Positions 1 to 11,500 of a stretch of 18,745 bases of DNA are shown here, piece after piece (the stretch's first letter is position 1; every line of letters begins with the position of its first letter). The notes beneath the pieces were generated by a model. That model saw only the letters and a list, made by a program, of their open reading frames with translations, made no database searches and was not told where the DNA came from. This DNA comes from Saccoglossus kowalevskii (lineage: Eukaryota; Hemichordata; Enteropneusta; Harrimaniidae). The stretch lies in contig NW_003145786.1 in NCBI RefSeq assembly GCF_000003605.2, positions 308,781 through 327,525 of the forward strand, read 5' to 3'. The position numbers and the translations under genes are program-made.

Positions 1-670
1 GGCCATTGGGTGATCGTGAGAACTGCGGTGTGGAGGTAAAGGGCAATTCTCCTGTAGCTATAGTGACAGTTGCCGAGTAACAAGACAGTATATCAAAGGG
101 CATATGAGTCATAGAAACTTTGAGTAAGCTGTAAGAAATACAAGTCAGTCAGCCTTTGACATTCAAATTACAAATAAAATGAAATAAATGCCATTTGACT
201 TATTTTATAACTGCAGAATTCAAAATAATACGAGCATGATTCAGTTTATTTATGCAAGAAGTCTATCGATTTTTTCAAAAGATGAAATCCCTATTTTCAG
301 ATGATTCTGTTTTGATTCCATACTGACAAGACATGATATGTTGATCACTAGCACTGATGCTTTAGATAACATGTAAATCCATCTGTTTCCATGAAAATGT
401 GCCGATCAAAATTACATGTACATGCATAATTCACTCTATACAGATTTCTCAATGAAATTCTAGCTTTTGAGAAAACCTTTCCAGTTTACAGTTTAAGTAA
501 TTACTGTTCGTGGTCTCATTGTACATATATAGAAAGACTCCAAGATGGAGAGATGGGGGAAAGTCTAAAGCCTATTTCCCACACTGATCACTGTACAGCA
601 CTGACAGCTTCATGACATAATTCTCTTGGGCGGCTGGGCCCCTTAATGATGTTGGAATGTAGAGTTATTT

Positions 671-793
671 CACTGGTACTAAAGGAAAGCACAATACCCT
701 AAACATGCTGAGGACTCTTGAGCACCTCAAGGTAGTTGGGATTTAGTCACTGGTACTAGGGGAAAGCACAATACCTCCAACACACTGAGGGGG
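671..793 (+). repeat. Imperfect direct duplication, 77-base period
   Basis: The segment 671-716 recurs at 748-793, sharing CACTGGTACT, GGAAAGCACAATACC and then CTGAGG-type sequence with a few substitutions. The spacing of 77 bases suggests a diverged tandem duplication or two copies of a short interspersed motif. No coding role is apparent. Confidence 0.75.
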
Positions 794-2485
794 CTTTTCT
801 GTTATCTCTTTGGCATACACAACCCACTTATTATCATTATGCATAGTTCAGTGAATCATTTCAGTGCATACATCCACCCGTCCAATGTGATGTCACGCTA
901 TACGGCAGACAGGTAATTGAGTTATATTGTACTACTATGTAACATAAAAGGTAAAATAGAAGCTGCAGGTTTCATCTTCCCTGATAACAGGGTGTGGTTA
1001 CTAGCACCACCTCAACTGAACCACCCCATGGGAAAAACATACATAAACTGATGAACCAAATGGCAGGTATAAATAGAAACAGTAGCAGTAGTAAGGCAGC
1101 ATGGTAACAATGCAGTCAAATCCATCCATTGAATATGTTTTCTAAACCTCATTCTAAAGATACATCAAGAGTACTAGAAGATAACCTCCGGTGGAGGTGT
1201 ATATGGTAACTAACTGCATAGCCTGAAAAATTCCAAACACACCCCTATTGTAACAGGAGATCAGCATCTAATGCTCAATTTTACCATGTCAATTTGGCCC
1301 CTGTCCCATAATGCATGAATGAGCACTGAAATTCATGTCTGCACTCGAGTGGTATTAAAGTTATTTGTCATTGTGGACTTATTTAAATCTCAACAAACAG
1401 ATTTAAACAATGAGCAAGAGTACACCAATATGCTGACAGTTCACATAATAACTGAGACTAGAGAGCACAGATATTTTTAGAAATCCATGATTAACAGTTT
1501 TTTTTTTACGATTTCAGTAGGTACAACTCGTGCGAGACTAGAACTAAGCATGAACATAGCTACTGATGGGCTCAGATGTACAGAACTGATTTCACCATTC
1601 ACAGAGAATCAGAATACACAATATCAAACTAAAAAAACATTAATCAGGTTAATAGGCTTTACTTTTTGTGATTTACGACAATATGTATACTTTATTAGTG
1701 GACATTGAGTTATTGGTGGTCACATCTGATACAACTCACTTCTAAGCATACTTTTATAGCTAGTTGGGGACTACTATAGTGAAACAAAACTCATTTTCAC
1801 CAAACCCTTTTAGCTTTATTAGAATAGAACAATGGTTGAAACAGACAAGTTTTAGTGATAACATTGATGAATCATTGTTCAGGTGATGATTTTGAAGTTT
1901 GTGCCTCATTTAGCTGATTTCTGGGTGTGCAAGGCACAACTTTACATCCAACTGGGATTTCAAGAACTCATTCCAGTCATGCAGGAAGCCGTAACGCATA
2001 TTTTTCAGAATATTTTATGAGCATTCTTACATTTTAGAACATATGCAATATATGTTATTTGTTTCTATCATAAACCATTCAAGGATCACTGCATTTCATT
2101 ATTGCATAGGAATTGTTGTTAGGAAGCAATAAGGCTCTAGTTATCTGAGCCTATTTGCATATTCAGTGGATGTAAACCCCCTCCCCCTCCCCAAGTAGAG
2201 GTTGCAAACCTTTGTCAACTGATTTACATTTATAGGTAAAACAATATAAGGCCAAATCTTTGCTATGGATTGCTTGATTCCTGTTACAACACTGTCAATT
2301 CATCCATTCAAATGTTTCATGTCTATAAAGACACGAAAGGTCAACAGTTCCCCTTCATCACCATCAACATATTTTCAATCCATTATGTAGATCAACCAGC
2401 TTTTTGATTGAAATTAGATGACATCAAATAATCCCAAACCATGTACAGTTCAGCTTGATTTGTTGTAATTTGGGCAAACTAAGAG

Positions 2486-2521
2486 TAAAGTAAGATCAGT
2501 TCATAAAGTAAGATCAGTTCA
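2486..2521 (+). repeat. Perfect 18-base tandem repeat, two copies
   Basis: TAAAGTAAGATCAGTTCA occurs at 2486-2503 and again at 2504-2521 without mismatch. A related word, CAGTTCAGYTTGATTTGT, is found at 2446 and 2515, so the local area has been through more than one slippage or duplication step. Confidence 0.9.
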
Positions 2522-3612
2522 GTTTGATTTGTAACTTGGAAACCTTTTTCTCACCAGCAATCTAACAAAACATGAAAACATTTTGCCCTCTTTTTGCAAA
2601 TCAAATAGCTCAAGTAGTTTGATTATCAGTTGTCATGCTGACTTCCTGTTATTCAAAGCGGGGGATCTCAGCAAATAAAAGATGTGGAAAAGTACACAGG
2701 TTTGGAGAATTATTAGTCTTTGTTGTGACTTCCGTTTCACATTGTGGTACCATACAATATTGTCCTACTGTACTGTCCTATTTGTGAAAAACAGTAGCCA
2801 TGAGTTTTCAAATGACATGATGCATATGCAACTAGACTGGAATGAACTGAGAACCACCAAACCTGAAGCTGCAAGTTTTTTTAGACAACTATTCAATCTC
2901 CAAAAACACCTCCCATTACTCTCCACAAAAACCGACTCCTGCAACAGCAAAGTGCATAGCAGTACTTTTCAACAATGAAACAAACAAGTGCATCTGTCCA
3001 TCTACTTATAGCATGCATATATCTATGGAAGTGTTGGCCTGTGACCAAATCAACACCAAATGGGACCATCAAAAAAACAAATTAACTCTGGGTTATCTCT
3101 CCTGAGAGGTTGATAGCTGAGAAATGGTTGCTTCATGAGAGAGTACCTCCCGGTACTGAGTTCACTCAACTATGACCTGCATCAGCAGGAGAACTATGAC
3201 TAAAAGATTGCATTTCATCAGGGGAGCCATAGAATGATAAAACATCTTCCATAGTTGACCTCCTAGTATAAATTATCCATTGAAAAAAAAGGGCCCATAA
3301 CTATTCGTTGTATGTCATCTTGCAACCTTTTGAACAGTATAAAAATTTATCTCACAGCTTTCTGTAGTACGGTAAATGTTTTAACAATAAGCTCATTTGG
3401 TCAAAAGCCTGCATTTTTTTATGGCACGATAACTCTTACTCAATGAAAAAAAGAATTACATCTGGCGGTGGGAGCAATAGAGATGGAATATTGTAAAGAA
3501 AATAGATTGAAACAGATTAGGGTTTGACACAGACTCTAGCATCGCAGTCCCAACAAATCTCGTAACAATTCTCATGTGCTCCGCATAAAACAACCCAACA
3601 AAGCATAAACGA

Positions 3613-3620
3613 TGACGTCA
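3613..3620. promoter_or_regulatory. Canonical cAMP response element
   Basis: TGACGTCA is the full palindromic CREB/ATF site. It sits at the left edge of a patch that is richer in CpG than the surrounding intron. A full CRE within about 50 bases of several CpGs is more suggestive than an isolated match, but its function is unproven. Confidence 0.3.
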
Positions 3621-3653
3621 ACTTCATAAATCATCTCAAAATGGTGGGCTTTC

Positions 3654-3667
3654 GGGGGGGGGGGGGG
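3654..3667 (+). repeat. Poly-G run of 14
   Basis: Fourteen consecutive G on the plus strand. It is a homopolymer microsatellite and a likely spot for length polymorphism or sequencing length error. Confidence 0.95.
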
Positions 3668-5328
3668 TCAACCTTCGGGGTTCGCCTTGCCCTTTGTGAA
3701 AACAAATTGTAGAAGAGAGATATAAATGGAAAACTCTGCCTCTTCAAAAGCTCCCCCATTATGGTGGGGCTGCAGTAAGAGTCTTTATTAGCCAACTGAC
3801 AATGACTTCTGACAGCTCCTCCTTTTTTGCACACCTGTCCATTGTGACCAGTATTGTGATAGCGCTGAATACTATGCCTCCCGACAACTGTAAAAAGCAA
3901 GTGAACCCCACAAACAGCGCAAGAATGCTTGTTTACTGCTATTTAGGCCCAAGGACCCTTAGACGCGTCCTCTCTTTCAAGGTAATCCTCTGAATTGCAT
4001 GGATGACATCTTTCACAAAGCTACCTAAAAGCTGTAAATGGAAGAACACTTACCAATATAAATAATGATCAATGTATGGGTACAGTCTCAATCCATTTTC
4101 TCACTTATTGCATTTTTATGTGACATTAAACAGTTATTTTGATGTAATTTAAACTATGTGAGAAAACTAGACTCAGGATCTTAATAAATGTGACCACATT
4201 CAACAATGATACAATACACATGCACCCAGCTGGAGTATACACAGATGACAAACAATACTACCGGTATTATCTCAATTTCTTTGTAAGCTGTAACAAACAC
4301 AGTAGCAGCCAAGATATTCACTAGATCCAAGGCAATAATACAATACTGTAGACATATTAATTATTCACTGTGTTTTAGCTTTGCTATCAATTCGCTAAAT
4401 TAAATTCATGAGAACATTTAAAAATAATAAAAATCATTGATTTGGTAGCAAATCCATGAATTCACACTAAAATTATCAAAATTGTGAAATTATTAAAAAA
4501 ATTACCAGGATATCATTACTTATGGGAATAAAAAACACAGGAATGGACAATAATATCAGAGGCTGTTATGATATTCCAAATATGTAGATATACCGGTATT
4601 GAAACATTGTCTACTGGAAGTCTTCATGGATAGCCAAAATGAATGGGGAAAATGGCGTCAACAGGCGTCATGTACGGTGTTATGGCAGTGAAATGCCCTC
4701 CTTGAGAATAATAATCTCAGCTATGTAGGCCGGGTTAAGAATGATAAGCTTGTTTTTCTCACTACAGCAGTAATATACATAACACTTTTACATTATAATT
4801 GTGCAAAACACAACCACTTTGTGTCTGGACAAAACAATGTTTGGTTTTTAGCTTCTTAATATTTCATCAGAATCACTGAAAATCATCTTAACTCTCATCA
4901 TTATTCACAAATTTTAATTTTTTTGCTTAATTTTCTCAATATTTTGATCATGACTTGTAGGCAATAAAAAAATTACGTCCATTTGGTTCACAATAACCCA
5001 AAAATGTATAAAAAAAATATGTGAATAATGGCAAAACTTTGCCAGGAATAAATGATGGCACCAAAGGATAAGATAGGAATCTATTATGATACAGGAGATT
5101 TATTAGAGCTGGTCCAATATTCAACAATCTTGACACTACAAGTATAATCTGAAGTTATTACTAAACTGGTATGTAAACAAATAAATAATAGCAGGGTGGT
5201 AGTGTATCATAGTTTTCAAGTTCTCCACTTGTAAAAAAAAATGTTTTCCAAAATGTGTAGCTTTATCAGCTTATAACTAATTTAAGATTGCAAAATTATC
5301 TAAAAATGCATATGCGAAAAACACTTTA

Positions 5329-5340
5329 CCCCCCCCCCCC
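5329..5340 (+). repeat. Poly-C run of 12
   Basis: Twelve consecutive C on the plus strand. On the minus strand, which is the sense strand of the host gene, it is a poly-G run. It is a homopolymer with probable length variation. Confidence 0.95.
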
Positions 5341-5535
5341 TTCAACTCTGCCAAGGCCATCATCACTACCATACACAGAAACCTATGCCTAATTATTTTG
5401 TCCGAACAGAAACTCAATACAGGGATAGACAATAGATGAACAGTAACAGGGTAGTGATCTGCCAGCTGAGTGAACATAATGTAAAACACTTTTAAACATC
5501 CCATATTTACAAATTTGAATTAAAAGAATCTTAAT

Positions 5536-5647
5536 TTAGCTAAAGTGTAAATTATCTTATTGTAAGAATATACTTTCTTTTAAATTAACTACATCTTAGC
5601 AAAATTACGGATTAGCTAAATTAGCTAAAATAACACGCTAGCTAAAA
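5536..5647. repeat. A+T-rich segment with repeated TTAGCTAAA words
   Basis: TTAGCTAAA occurs at 5536-5544, 5612-5620 and 5621-5629, with related forms TTAGCAAAA at 5596 and CTAGCTAAAA at about 5638. A GCTAAAT-containing A+T-rich block also occurs near 4375-4510. This looks like a remnant of an interspersed repeat, but I cannot name the family. Confidence 0.4.
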
Positions 5648-6182
5648 TACATATTTTACAGTATCTCAGACGGGCCCTACTCTTTACCATTTCATTATAC
5701 TGCACCTACACAATATTACCTTAACTCATATCCACATGCCTTAACAATACGAGAAAAAGATAAAAATTTATGACTGTTACACCTGACAGTTCTTTGTACT
5801 TCAAATTACTTCCTGAATTGGTCCAGAATAATAACGAGCTTTCGAGTGTCAACGACCACTTATTCACATTGGACACTGTGAACGTGAATAGTCGCCTTTT
5901 TTACTTGTGAGGTTGATCAGAATCAAAAATGTACCTGTCCAGAAATATATTGTAATGTACATATGTAATAAGCAGTGTTTGATTTCTGAAATATACATGT
6001 TATGACTATGCCAAAACACCACAGATCTACAGACTGGTTGTCTCCAAGTGTTTACCCTTGATTGCTGAGTTGGCTGGCATGAGAAATACATCAGTTCAGA
6101 CATTTCCTCCACTAATGATAATCCCATTTAAAGACAGTAATCTCATAGTTGGTTTAATTGCTGCTTTGTTCTTAGTACTCTT

Positions 6183-6215
6183 TTAGTTGCCACTGACCTC
6201 TTTAGTGCCAACTAA
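6183..6215. repeat. Inverted repeat, 12-base arms with one mismatch
   Basis: TTAGTTGCCACT (6183-6194) and AGTGCCAACTAA (6204-6215) pair across a 9-base loop with one mismatch. Directly downstream, 6252-6279 holds two overlapping small stems (AGTCG/CGACT and CTCCT/AGGAG). Confidence 0.7.
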
Positions 6216-8207
6216 CGAGAACACCTTCAGAGACAATGTGTTGATTACGGAGCCAGTCGCAGTCTCCTTCGACTAGGAGGAGCCACAGCTTTAATAGCTT
6301 TCCTATTGCTTTGACATGCCGTTATCAGACACAATTTACATTTACAAAGTCTCTCACTGCTCGAAACATCTCTTGATGAGCGCTAATAAAAATACTCATT
6401 CTACAAGGCTTTAAAAACTGCAAATGCATCAATAGAATTCACATAATTCCATCTACTCAATTCAAAACTAGCATTTTATTGATTTTCTGAAACTACCAAT
6501 AATACAACTTAGGTAATGATGACTCATTTTTATGAAGCAAATAATATTACTCCTCCAAAAATAAAGAAGATCGAATTATTGTGACTTAACCGTACAGATA
6601 AAAGTAATACAAGCATTTATTTCATATTTTTTCTGTTGAATTTTTTAATGAGCTCCAAAATAAATTGAAAGCAGGCTTTGAAAACATAACATATTTTGAC
6701 TTCAGTGAGAAAACTGTGTTGAATTAAACCAAGACATACCAGAATTGTCGTATCTACGTGCTGTGCTGACTTGAAGGTGACCATGAAAGGTATATGTAGG
6801 TATAGTTTAAAATACCATATTTACTTTAATATATTATAGAGGTATATCTGAGTACAAAGAAAATCTACTAACATAGAAAATATACTCTGAACCGATTTGA
6901 TTTTGGGAGAATTTTCAGAGGTTCTAAAGACAAGGTCACAGCATTAATCATGCAATTTCATTCCTAGAATGAATAGCAGCAAAAATTAAATAGTTTACAG
7001 TACTCAGTAAGTATCAGGCATACCTTTAACATGAAGCAAATACTTATAACCCCGCCCCCAAAAGTCATTTTACATCAAATCAAAATACATGGTAATTTAG
7101 GCTCAGACTCAAGGGATTGGGCACAAACTTTCCATGCCATCCAGTTCACATTATTCCAATTAATCGTAAATATTTTTCGATTAATTCCAACCTTGAGGAA
7201 CTAAATCGCTTTAAAATTAATTATTCTGTCCATCATATATTTTTGGATTGTTCCATTTTAAAAGCAAGGTGGAGGTGATAATAAATGGCAGGAGGGTGGT
7301 GACCAAGTTGGTAAAAAGGCAATTTTCAGTTCCTGATAGATAAAAAAAAAACCATATTTTACAGATTTAGAGTAAAAACTGAGAATTGTATTTTTATTTT
7401 TGTACTTATCTGTTTATCAAGCTACTACAGTATTGAAGTCACTAAGACGTTAAGTATTAAATAATACAACGATTCACCCAATACTTGTCATTCAAGCCAC
7501 GTCGTAATTATAAAACAGCGCACACTCTCGTGTCAGAGTACCCACGGAAAGTCACAAGATCTCCATCATCTAAGTATTACCAATGTCTCAGTTTGCGTGT
7601 TATGCTTTTGTAGCGTGTATCCAAAACTCAATAGGGTGTAGCAAAAGTAACCCTTCCCTTTCTAGTTGAATTGGTAAAAGCCATTAGCCGAGCACAATGC
7701 TCATTTGATGTATATTGTAGTGTGGTCAGCTGAGTGGTTGACTACTTGTAACAGACTATGGCTAGAAGTAACTGATCAACCCAAGACGTGGACACTTGAA
7801 AGCGTTTCTAAACTATTAAATGGCTAATAAACACAACTTTCCATTTGTGTGAGTTTAAATTGCGTGGTAATGTCCCCACCCAAACACTCACAGGCTTTGT
7901 TTCGACAGGGTTAGTATGACATCAACACCTGTTATTCTATCATTGTTAATTTCACTCTTTTGTCGCAAAAAAGACTGCAATATATAGATATTTTGGTAGC
8001 TGATACAACGTGATAAAATAACAAACACTGAACTCTCTAAATGCTGTCTGTAATTAGTGAGAGTTATTTACTTACCAGACTCCATGTTCTCTCAAGGAAG
8101 AACAGTAGTATCCACCATTTTTGGTTTGCTTACGGTAATGAAAAAAACTATGGTAATACTAACCAAAATCTGTCAATCTGTTCTTCCAACCGTTTGTTCG
8201 TTCTTTT

Positions 8208-8250
8208 GTCTGTCTGACTGTCTGTCCGTCTGTCTGTCCATCCGTCTGTA
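8208..8250 (+). repeat. Degenerate GTCT microsatellite
   Basis: About 43 bases are made of GTCT/GTCC units with interruptions, flanked on the left by related pyrimidine-rich sequence. In the receptor transcript it is read as CAGAC/GGAC repeats and lies about 28-70 bases inside the intron after the Ig1 exon donor. An open frame passes through it on the plus strand, but the Cys/Leu/Ser-rich product is simply the repeat translated. Confidence 0.85.
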
Positions 8251-8277
8251 TAAGTATCAAACAATGTCTGTACTAAC

Positions 8278-8559
8278 CTTGAAGGACGATCAGCCTTCCC
8301 TTTGACGACACCATGCCCTCAGAATTGGTGGCTTGGCATTCAAATTCGGCATCGTCTCTTGGAGTACGTAGTGGTTCTATCCTGAGTACAGAGCCATGTC
8401 TGATACTGAATTCTGCATATCTTTGACTTGACGCTTTCTTCCCATTTTTCCACCACGTGATATCTGGCTGCGGTTCTCCCGATGCTTCACAAATAAAGCT
8501 AATAACTCCTCCTGCAACACCAACTTGATTCTCAAGACCTCTTGTAAATGTTGGGGCCT
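8278..8559 (-). CDS. Lar: LAR-type receptor tyrosine phosphatase, first Ig-domain exon
   Basis: The exon is 282 bases, phase 1 at both ends, and encodes residues 26-119 plus one base: one complete I-set immunoglobulin domain. Visible landmarks are the domain start APTFTRGLENQ, Cys49 in GGVISFIC, the core Trp61 in DITWW, the loop KNGKKASSQRY at 63-73, GSVLRIEPLR at 81-90, RDDAEFEC with Cys100, and ATNSEG at 102-107. From memory of the family, the GKKxSSQR loop plus SVLRI-PLR plus RD-A-EC is characteristic of Ig1 of LAR, PTP-sigma and PTP-delta and of Drosophila Lar. These receptors act in axon guidance and synapse formation, and Ig1 binds heparan and chondroitin sulfate through the basic loop. 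The acceptor is TTAACAG|AG and the donor is CAAG|GTTAGT. An in-frame TAG directly after the donor shows that translation must splice here. The rest of the receptor lies off the left edge, so orthology to one vertebrate paralogue cannot be decided. Confidence 0.88.
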
Positions 8560-11500
8560 CTGTTAATATCAAACAAAAGCAAAACATAATTTTTCTTCTG
8601 AAATATACATTGAATGAAAACACTGAATAAATAAATAACAAGCATGTGTTAAGGAAATCAATCATGTTAACATATTCTGATGAAGATTTTCTGATTGCAC
8701 TTTTTGATGTACATGTAACTATGGGTTACCGATTGTCTTTCAAAATTGTTTATGGCGTACATGTGATGACCTTCTGAACCATAAACCCTCAGAATGTCTT
8801 TCCATATATTTTATGTGTGTGGAGGCAAGGCGCTAATTATACTTCACTGACAACTCACTAAGAGATGGCAACTGTTTCACCACACTTTATTTGTATAGAA
8901 CACACAAGTAAAACTATACGAGGACCAGTCATAACTCTCTACTAACTGCAAGTTCTTTTTAATTGTAATTTAACACCGGGCAATTACTTATAGAGTGCTT
9001 TACTAGTGACAGCTCAGTTCCCAGAGGAAGTGACAGCATCAGTTGATATGAATAGACTATTGGAGTGATAACAATAGTGTTAAACAGAGTGTATCTACAT
9101 CAGTGCTCTCTACCCCTCCAAATATTCAGTACTGATACACACACAGGTTTGCACTGTCTTTAACCATTCATGTGTAGCAAACGCCTCTAGGCTTTAACAT
9201 GTACTATCTGGCTGTACTACATAAAACACAATTACATCACAACACAAGAAACACTGTCCCCCACTATCACCATCATGCTGCCCATTTATAAACGCTAACA
9301 TTATCTTACAATGACTTGCACAGTTAAGACATCACAAATTGCAGCCTATCGTGTATAATCTTCAGTCAAAATCTAAACGGTTGAATCTCAATGTACTGAA
9401 TCAGTATTCTCAAGCAAACACACTCTTTCAACCTTTTGACTGATATGCATATGACAGTCCATTTGTTATGGCTGATATTGATCCATTGTAGCCAATAAAA
9501 CAGTACTTTGTATACCTCGTACAACCATAATGCAGTTACGTGTCCATCGTTTGAATGCTAAAGCAGTCGACACGCATAAATCCCAGTAATATATAGCTAA
9601 CATATTTAGCTGATAGATTTCTTTTTCGTGTCACATAGTTAAAATTAGTTTCTGTGTTTCAATAAAAATCAGGCTGCCTGCCATGAAAAAAATCTGTCTA
9701 AAATCCACTGACTAGGCTAGGGAGTCTTAAATACTCTCTAGACTAGTGTTGAAAACACACACTGATTAAATTGAGCAAGAAATATGAATGTTTTTTCAGA
9801 CAGGACTTGGAATATCCCACAAGAAAAACGCTTAGCATTCTGCAACCTTGTTTTCCACAAATAAACCGTCCAATTGGCTTGAAATGTCAGTTTAATCCTA
9901 TTTTATAGGTCGTAAAAATAAATAACATCCCTAAAGGGTAATTCCATGACTGATAAAGTCTAAGAATTCAGCTGTGTAAGACTAACAACACTTTTCTCTC
10001 ATTTACAATTCCTTATTCTCTGTCCTCAAAGTTATAATTCACATTCAATCCCCAGCTGTTGCCATTTCACACACACTTCCAAGCCCGAGAGGACCAGAGT
10101 TTTAACAGGCAACAATTTTAACATGGACAAATAATTGAAGAGAAATAATTTTGAGCAGAGTGTAGAGCTTATTAAACTTATCTATACCACTACTGAATAC
10201 TTAGAATTACATCTTGTCATACAATATTTATTAAGGTGTGCAGTCCCTGGGGTGTCACACATTATACGATTAGTTCTGAATGTACATGAGTACTGTCTTA
10301 AGTGAGTTGGATGAGAAAATTAGGATGTAGTGACATGCCTGGGGCTATGCTTCTTTGATGCATTTTTATACTTAAATCTACACTACTCCATCTTATGCTG
10401 AAGACAGCGTACATTATTAGATGACCTCTGTTCAAGTCAACCAAACTAACAGTTGAGATGCCTAACTGATAAGTCACTGGAGACACCGGGATAGATAGCA
10501 ATTACTCAGGAAACTGAGACAAATCTTAAATCCGGTTGCACTTTTAAAGTAGTACTAAAATTTTAGTCAATTTTTAGAAAGATCAGATTATAGATTTCAC
10601 TACCATTGACATCTTGCATAAAAATTCATCTAATTTGCATAACCATTTATTATCTTGGTTTTTTGTTTTATTCATGTGCATCAAAAGAATATGTATGAAA
10701 TATTTTTATTATCAATTATTTCAAGAATGCAGCATAATGTTTTAAAATATGGAAATTTTAAGAGGTTGTTCCTGCCACCACTGCCACCACCACCACGGAG
10801 TAAAATTAAGTAAGTTCATTTGGAAACAATTACACAACTGTGATCAGAAACCTGCTACGTGCTTTTTGGATATAACCTTTTAATAGGATGAGTGGGGTTG
10901 TATGATGGAATGTCTGCAGTATGGCTCCAATTTCTCATCTCTAACATGGCTCCCCAATCAACTTCTCATTAGTTATCAAGTCAGCTCTATTATAACCATC
11001 AAGACGATGCCAGTGGTCTGCTCTATCTTGGGAGAGTTTAGACTGGCTGGTCCCAAGACAATTGAATCAGCACACAGTTTTTTTCAAGTATAATGGACTG
11101 ATTAATGTGAATATTTGGTTTGGCAACTACAGCACACACACAAAGCCAATCACTAAGGGAATAGGAAACTCAGCAGGTCATGAAATTGTACAGATTCATA
11201 ATTGTTATACAAGAGAGGGGGGGGCCTCCATACAAATTAATATGGAATACAAATCTATGTCAGGGTTTAAAATACAAGCACACTAAGATACCAAGGTGCA
11301 CTGTGTCATCTAAGCTAATTTGACATTTTTCTTGAAACAACTTATGCAACTCGATTCCCTGGTACATCATTGGTGCATTAGAATATACATATACATAGAT
11401 ATAGCAATCCATATTTATAAATTAAAATAAATTAAATAAGTATGAAATCAGGTGCCACATCACTTTAGTTTGCTTTTTCAATAGTTCACTTCAGCCACAT

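Larger units (their letters stand above)
3535..3995. other. CpG-richer patch in the second intron, coding potential unclear
   Basis: By hand I count about 13 CpG in this stretch, against only a few in comparable neighbouring stretches to its right. It contains a CRE, a 14-base G run (3654-3667) and several overlapping open frames. On the minus strand, one 57-codon frame without a Met start (3932 to a TAA at 3761-3759) reads with a hydrophobic start, LALFVGFTCFLQLSGG, and another frame across 3631-3950 is also open. On the plus strand, a 63-codon frame beginning at 3802 runs past a donor-like CTTTCAAG|GTAATC. I recognise none of these products. The patch could be an internal promoter, an old mobile-element remnant, an exon of a nested gene, or a chance cluster. 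Confidence 0.3.
1..8277 (-). other. Second coding intron of the receptor gene, partial
   Basis: The intron begins at the GTTAGT donor (8277) and has no convincing acceptor plus Ig2 coding sequence before the window edge. I looked on the minus strand for the Ig2 landmarks expected after Ig1 (a GFP-like start, an aromatic Trp-x-Lys-Asp core, DQGKYEC) and found none, so Ig2 is probably outside the window. Small LAR microexons of roughly 10-30 bases cannot be excluded by eye. Contents by stretch: 1-660 plain; 671-793 a duplicated segment; 800-2440 plain; 2446-2540 short tandem repeats; 2550-3530 plain with small inverted repeats; 3535-3995 CpG-richer with a CRE; 4000-5660 very A+T-rich with repeated GCTAAA words; 5800-6390 mixed with small hairpins; 6400-7430 A+T-rich; 7440-8010 CpG-richer; 8208-8250 a GTCT tract. 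Confidence 0.75.

Noticed and set aside
2682-2978. 98-codon open frame on the plus strand
   Set aside because: No family resemblance, no splice or promoter context, antisense to the receptor intron; its length is within chance for about 19 kb read in six frames.
7850-7935. Possible 37-base minus-strand exon between AACAG and GTGAGT
   Set aside because: The encoded residues do not match the LAR sequence expected after Ig1, and the phases (1 then 2) do not give a recognised exon.
8057-8305. 82-codon plus-strand frame rich in Cys, Leu, Ser and Val
   Set aside because: It is mostly the GTCT microsatellite translated and runs antisense into the real Ig1 exon.
8560-8665. Extension of the Ig1 open frame upstream to a Met
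   Set aside because: This is intron read-through: a good acceptor sits at 8560-8561, the extra residues do not resemble LAR, and a phase-matched signal-peptide exon exists upstream.
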